This document shows positions 20,529-22,697 of a stretch of DNA of 22,697 nucleotides, piece after piece. Source of the DNA: a virus; IMG/VR virus record IMGVR_UViG_3300036770_003655, positions 1-22,697 of that record; one strand, written 5' to 3'. The notes under the pieces were generated by a model. It saw nothing but the letters and a program-made list of their open reading frames with translations, searched no databases and had not been told where the DNA came from. The position numbers were made by a program, and so were the translations under genes. The first letter of the stretch is position 1; every line of letters starts with the position of its first letter.

Positions 20529-20919
20529 CGCTCTTCTTCTTCTTGATCATTGTGATCTTGCGCTTGATGTCGGGACGCTTCATGAACTCTTCAACCTCCA
20601 TAAGACCGTGGAGTCTGAATGCGAAGTACATGTTGCTAGACTTTCTTCCTTCGAAGTCGGTGAGGAAAACAAGAAGATCCTTGGCATCTCGGTTTCCAAC
20701 GAGATCCGCAAACTTCATGAGATCCTGCTTGATCGACTTCTTGATCTGTGACAGTCGAACCGTTCCCGATCCAAACATGTATACATTAGGATCGTTGACA
20801 TCCTCGCTGAAGTCCAATGTCTTGGCATTGACACCGTTGACTGCTAGAACATAGGAAACATCCTCGTTTAGCATGTTGCGAATGTCGTTGACTAGTGGGT
20901 TGTTGAATGGGTCTTTCAT
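20521..20919 (-). CDS. Unknown small phage protein
   Basis: About 132 residues, not recognised. It begins MKDPFNNPLVNDIRNMLNED and has a VSYVLAVNGVNAKTLDF strand-turn, GSGTVRLSQIKKSIKQDLMK, and a helical middle (LLVFLTDFEGRKSSNMYFAF), ending in a very basic tail IKRKITMIKKKKSGG that suggests nucleic-acid contact. ATG 20919 is used; a GTG two codons upstream (20925) is possible. It starts about 10 bp after the zinc-ribbon gene's stop. A CTAAATA lies immediately before it but overlaps that stop codon, so it is not counted as a promoter. Function unknown. Confidence 0.65.
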   Translation of the reverse strand: MKDPFNNPLVNDIRNMLNEDVSYVLAVNGVNAKTLDFSEDVNDPNVYMFGSGTVRLSQIKKSIKQDLMKFADLVGNRDAKDLLVFLTDFEGRKSSNMYFAFRLHGLMEVEEFMKRPDIKRKITMIKKKKSGG

Positions 20920-20928
20920 ATCCACTAT

Positions 20929-21531
20929 TTAGTCGTTTTCTTCGTCTTCGGAATCCTCTTCGGGAAAGGCTTCATATCCCATGCGATTGGCACAGTCTTC
21001 GCACAGGGTCTTGACCCACGAACCACCGCTCTTCTTGCAGAGGGTGCCAAGAGTGCCACAGACCTCACAGACACTCGCGGACAGGTTCTCGGTTAGGTTT
21101 ACGAGACCATGAATCCTATCGTTTCCACCGCTATAGTAGAACCGCAGGGTGCCAAACTTCTCCTTCATCTGTTCGACGCGGAAAGGTGTGTCTCCCTGCG
21201 CGAGGGATGGATCCCGTTCGATCTCGCGGTCAATCGCCGCCGCGAGGTTTTCGATCAGGGTGTCCCATCCGTATCCAAACTCCCAGTAAACAGTTCCGAC
21301 AGATTGGTCGGGAGCATTGGTGCCACCCCCGAAGACACGGGGATATCGGGCTTCGATTTCTTCTCGTCGGCGTTCCTGCGTGTGTACGAGTTCTCCACAG
21401 AGTTTGTTGACGGCTTCAACGACGAGGGGGTCTGTAGAGCCGTTTCGACTTCCTCCCCCTGCTCCTGCTTGAACCTCACCACCTTGTAGTTGGTCTTCGA
21501 CGCGCTCTTCTTGTGTATCTCGTTCAGCCAT
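20929..21531 (-). CDS. Conserved phage zinc-ribbon protein (MKEKFGTLRFYY type)
   Basis: A 200-residue protein whose central and C-terminal parts match a widespread uncharacterised phage/prophage family: EARYPRVF, FGYGWDTLIENLAAAIDREIE, VEQMKEKFGTLRFYYSGG, then a zinc-binding set CEVCGTLGTLC and LCEDCANRMG (two C-x2-C pairs), ending in an acidic EEDSEDEEND tail. The first ~35 residues are Gly/Glu-rich and probably disordered. ATG 21531 follows AAAGGATGC. Its first ~92 codons overlap, in another frame, the 3' part of the preceding same-strand open frame. Expected to be cytoplasmic; biochemical role unknown. Confidence 0.82.
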   Translation of the reverse strand: MAERDTQEERVEDQLQGGEVQAGAGGGSRNGSTDPLVVEAVNKLCGELVHTQERRREEIEARYPRVFGGGTNAPDQSVGTVYWEFGYGWDTLIENLAAAIDREIERDPSLAQGDTPFRVEQMKEKFGTLRFYYSGGNDRIHGLVNLTENLSASVCEVCGTLGTLCKKSGGSWVKTLCEDCANRMGYEAFPEEDSEDEEND

Positions 21532-21656
21532 TTTGCATCCTTTTCTGCATCAGATTCAGATTCGTAAACGCAGACAACCCGACCATGGTCTATTAGATAG
21601 CCGTGATCATCGCTGCCGTGTAAGACTCTCACCGCCCAGAGTTTTGTCCTTGCCAC
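21255..21656 (-). CDS. Unknown small protein overlapping the zinc-ribbon gene
   Basis: A 133-residue frame. Residues 1-65 look like a folded domain (KLWAVRVLHGSDDHGYLIDHGRVV, then an EAEKDAKWLNEIHKK-like helix, then YKVVRFKQEQ). The remainder is Ser/Thr/Pro-rich with no visible fold and lies over the start of the next gene. The GTG at 21656 is preceded by AGAGGTGACGAA, a convincing ribosome site. The 277-bp same-strand overlap with the zinc-ribbon gene is unusually long. The product is not recognised. A frameshift that shortened an ancestral stop-containing tail, or true overprinting, are both possible. Confidence 0.6.
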   Translation of the reverse strand: MARTKLWAVRVLHGSDDHGYLIDHGRVVCVYESESDAEKDAKWLNEIHKKSASKTNYKVVRFKQEQGEEVETALQTPSSLKPSTNSVENSYTRRNADEKKSKPDIPVSSGVAPMLPTNLSELFTGSLDTDGTP

Positions 21657-21946
21657 TTCGTCACCTCTTTGTAAGACTTTTCGTTGTAGTCAACAGAAAT
21701 GAGAACAGCACAGTAACCATCGTGCCCTGAGTCAACAGGCATGACGGCAGCAATCGTGCCTAGATGGTAGAACTGCTCACCCACCATGAGGAATGGGCCG
21801 CCTTCGAAGTCATACATCTCCTCGTTTCCACGGGAGAAGTGAGACTTGCCCATCACCTTGTAGACACCCTTTGCGATGTCAGTCGGTCGGATGGTGCGAA
21901 GGTCGCCGTAGCGACTGCCAACATCGAATTCGAAGTAGGTTTGCAT
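21629..21946 (-). CDS. Unknown small early phage protein
   Basis: A 105-residue protein, not recognised: MQTYFEFDVGSRYGDLRTIRPTDIAKGVYKV, a middle DFEGGPFLMVGEQFYHLG, and AVLISVDYNEKSYKEVTKW. It looks like a small beta-rich cytoplasmic protein with no signal peptide. ATG 21946 is chosen because a near-consensus sigma70 promoter lies just upstream and the start context CTACACAATG matches other promoter-proximal genes; a longer frame (to 22267) runs through tRNA genes and is not credible. No strong Shine-Dalgarno site is seen, so the transcript leader would be very short (about 7 bases after the -10 box region). Its 3' end overlaps the next gene start by 28 bp. Confidence 0.7.
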   Translation of the reverse strand: MQTYFEFDVGSRYGDLRTIRPTDIAKGVYKVMGKSHFSRGNEEMYDFEGGPFLMVGEQFYHLGTIAAVMPVDSGHDGYCAVLISVDYNEKSYKEVTKWQGQNSGR

Positions 21947-21953
21947 TGTGTAG

Positions 21954-21982
21954 AGTATATCCTGTGTTTGGGTGCGTGTCAA
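21954..21982 (-). promoter_or_regulatory. Sigma70-like early promoter at the end of the tRNA cluster
   Basis: Minus strand TTGACA (21982-21977), 17-bp spacer, TATACT (21959-21954): both boxes near consensus with ideal spacing. It drives the 105-residue early protein and the small-gene run that follows. Confidence 0.75.
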
Positions 21983-22002
21983 GAGCCACCTATCGGATTT
22001 AA

Positions 22003-22074
22003 AGCCATCTGCGGGAATCGAACCCGCGATCTGCTCATTACAAGTGAGCCGCATTACCACTCTGCTAAGATGGC
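22003..22074 (-). tRNA. tRNA-Thr (anticodon TGT)
   Basis: A 72-nt cloverleaf with acceptor GCCATCT/AGATGGC, anticodon stem GCTCA/TGAGC around loop CTTGTAA (TGT), and T loop TTCGATT. CCA not encoded. Confidence 0.93.
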
Positions 22075-22081
22075 GTGTGAA

Positions 22082-22163
<82 letters not shown>

Positions 22164-22168
22164 GAACA

Positions 22169-22239
22169 TTCCCTCGTATGGATTCGAACCATAACTAGAA
22201 GAATCAAAATCTCCTGTGCTACCGTTACACAACAAGGGA
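22169..22239 (-). tRNA. tRNA-Gln (anticodon TTG)
   Basis: A 71-nt cloverleaf: acceptor TCCCTTG/CGAGGGA, D-arm GTGTAACGGTAGCAC, anticodon stem GGAGA/TCTTC with loop TTTTGAT (TTG), T stem TATGG/CCATA. Confidence 0.92.
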
Positions 22240-22240
22240 A

Positions 22241-22312
22241 CTGGCTCGGAAGGATTCGAACCTTCAACCGTCCCGTTAACAGCGGGATGCACTACCGTTG
22301 TGCTACGAGCCA
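22241..22312 (-). tRNA. tRNA-Asn (anticodon GTT)
   Basis: A 72-nt cloverleaf: acceptor TGGCTCG/CGAGCCA, discriminator G, anticodon stem TCCCG/CGGGA with loop CTGTTAA (GTT). Only one base separates it from tRNA-Gln. Confidence 0.93.
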
Positions 22313-22315
22313 AGG

Positions 22316-22388
22316 GGTGACTGATGGGATTCGAACCCACGACATGAGGGATCACAACCCTCTGTTCTACCAACTGAACTACAGTCAC
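22316..22388 (-). tRNA. tRNA-His (anticodon GTG)
   Basis: A 73-nt cloverleaf: acceptor GTGACTG/CAGTCAC with C73, anticodon stem GAGGG/CCCTC and loop TTGTGAT (GTG). The base before position 1 is T, so the usual G-1 of histidine tRNAs is not encoded in the obvious place. Confidence 0.92.
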
Positions 22389-22390
22389 AA

Positions 22391-22477
22391 CGGACAGAGA
22401 GGGATTCGAACCCCCGATACAGTTACCCGTATACAGCATTTCCAATGCTGCTCCTTCAACCACTCGGACACCTGTCC
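22391..22477 (-). tRNA. tRNA-Ser (anticodon GGA)
   Basis: An 87-nt class II tRNA: acceptor GGACAGG/TCTGTCC, discriminator G, anticodon stem CAGCA/TGCTG with loop TTGGAAA (GGA) and a long variable arm, as expected for serine. Confidence 0.93.
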
Positions 22478-22491
22478 AACACAACACCGAA

Positions 22492-22579
22492 AGCGTAGCG
22501 GAGGACTTGCACCTCTGTTGCTCTGTATCAGATCACCCCTTGCAAGTAGGCAACCCTAGCAGCCTGATGCTGACTACGC
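22492..22579 (-). other. Class II tRNA-like element with non-canonical anticodon loop
   Basis: Between tRNA-Ser and tRNA-Gly the minus strand folds like an 88-nt class II tRNA: acceptor GCGTAGT/GCTACGC (last pair T-G), a D-like stem GCA/TGC with a 6-base loop, a variable-arm hairpin TCTG-ATA-CAGA, and a T-like arm with loop TGCAAGT. The anticodon arm is TTGC-CTACTT-GCAA with only four pairs and a six-base loop, so no anticodon can be assigned. It may be a decayed or unusual Leu/Ser-type tRNA, or a tRNA-like RNA. Confidence 0.5.
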
Positions 22580-22583
22580 GAAA

Positions 22584-22655
22584 AGCGAACGATGGGATTC
22601 GAACCCACGACCATCGGTTTGGAAAACCGAGACTCTACCGCTGAGTTACATTCGC
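22584..22655 (-). tRNA. tRNA-Gly (anticodon TCC)
   Basis: A 72-nt cloverleaf: acceptor GCGAATG/CGTTCGC, discriminator T as usual for glycine, anticodon stem TCGGT/ACCGA with loop TTTCCAA (TCC). Confidence 0.93.
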
Positions 22656-22660
22656 GTAAA

Positions 22661-22697
22661 TGGAGTCGGGGGGAATCGAACCCCCGTGCTGTCATGC
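22661..22697 (-). tRNA. 3' end of a tRNA (or tmRNA), cut by window edge
   Basis: A T arm GGGGG-TTCGATT-CCCCC is followed by acceptor strand CGACTCC and discriminator A. The anticodon lies beyond the window, so the amino acid is unknown. T at position 70 with A73 would be compatible with an alanine-accepting tRNA or tmRNA, but also with others. Confidence 0.75.

Overview
The window looks like about 22.7 kb of a T4-superfamily myovirus (a tailed, lytic phage). Its best-recognised block is the T4-type replication and recombination core, all on the minus strand in the order sliding clamp (gp45), clamp-loader ATPase (gp44), clamp-loader small subunit (gp62), RegA, then DNA polymerase (gp43) and the UvsX recombinase. 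The short gp62 resembles the marine/cyanophage branch of the T4-like phages more than coliphage T4 itself. No photosynthesis gene is seen and base composition is near 50% GC, so the host cannot be named.

Layout, reading in the direction of transcription (high to low coordinates). 22.7-22.0 kb: a tight tRNA cluster (Gly, an odd class II-like element, Ser, His, Asn, Gln, Tyr, Thr, plus one cut by the window edge). 21.95-19.6 kb: five small early-type genes (one zinc-ribbon protein, one membrane/coiled-coil protein, three unknown), followed by two hairpins and a lone tRNA-Glu. 19.4-18.7 kb: a secreted trypsin-like protease behind a T4-like late promoter. 18.6-15.4 kb: gp45, gp44, an unknown protein, gp62 and RegA. 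15.35-10.6 kb: an accessory stretch between regA and gene 43 holding dUTPase, a DUF1599/Nmad1-like protein, a lytic transglycosylase, a HxGH nucleotidyltransferase, an ABC-ATPase/GNAT fusion, a Mom-like GNAT protein, a GroES-like co-chaperonin and an HNH endonuclease with six 15-residue repeats. 10.6-6.2 kb: gp43, a NodB-type deacetylase and UvsX. 6.2 kb to the start: a conserved phage protein and then a surface-glycan style cassette of five glycosyltransferase-like proteins, two methyltransferases and an NAD-dependent sugar epimerase that runs off the window.

How the genes fit together. Five sigma70-like promoters (TTGAC-type -35 boxes, 16-17 bp spacers) precede uvsX, the dUTPase, gp45 and two small genes, several sitting in the tail of the preceding gene. 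Most of these transcripts share a start-codon context ending TACACAATG. Many neighbours overlap by ATGA and are probably translationally coupled. The strongest candidate for an unusual system is the transglycosylase-NTase-ABC/GNAT-Mom-like run, where three consecutive ATGA junctions link a nucleotidyltransferase, a COG2401-type ATPase-acetyltransferase and a Mom-type DNA-modification candidate, with a nucleotide-modification-associated (Nmad1) protein just upstream. This suggests a DNA-base hypermodification module, which is an inference and has not been shown.
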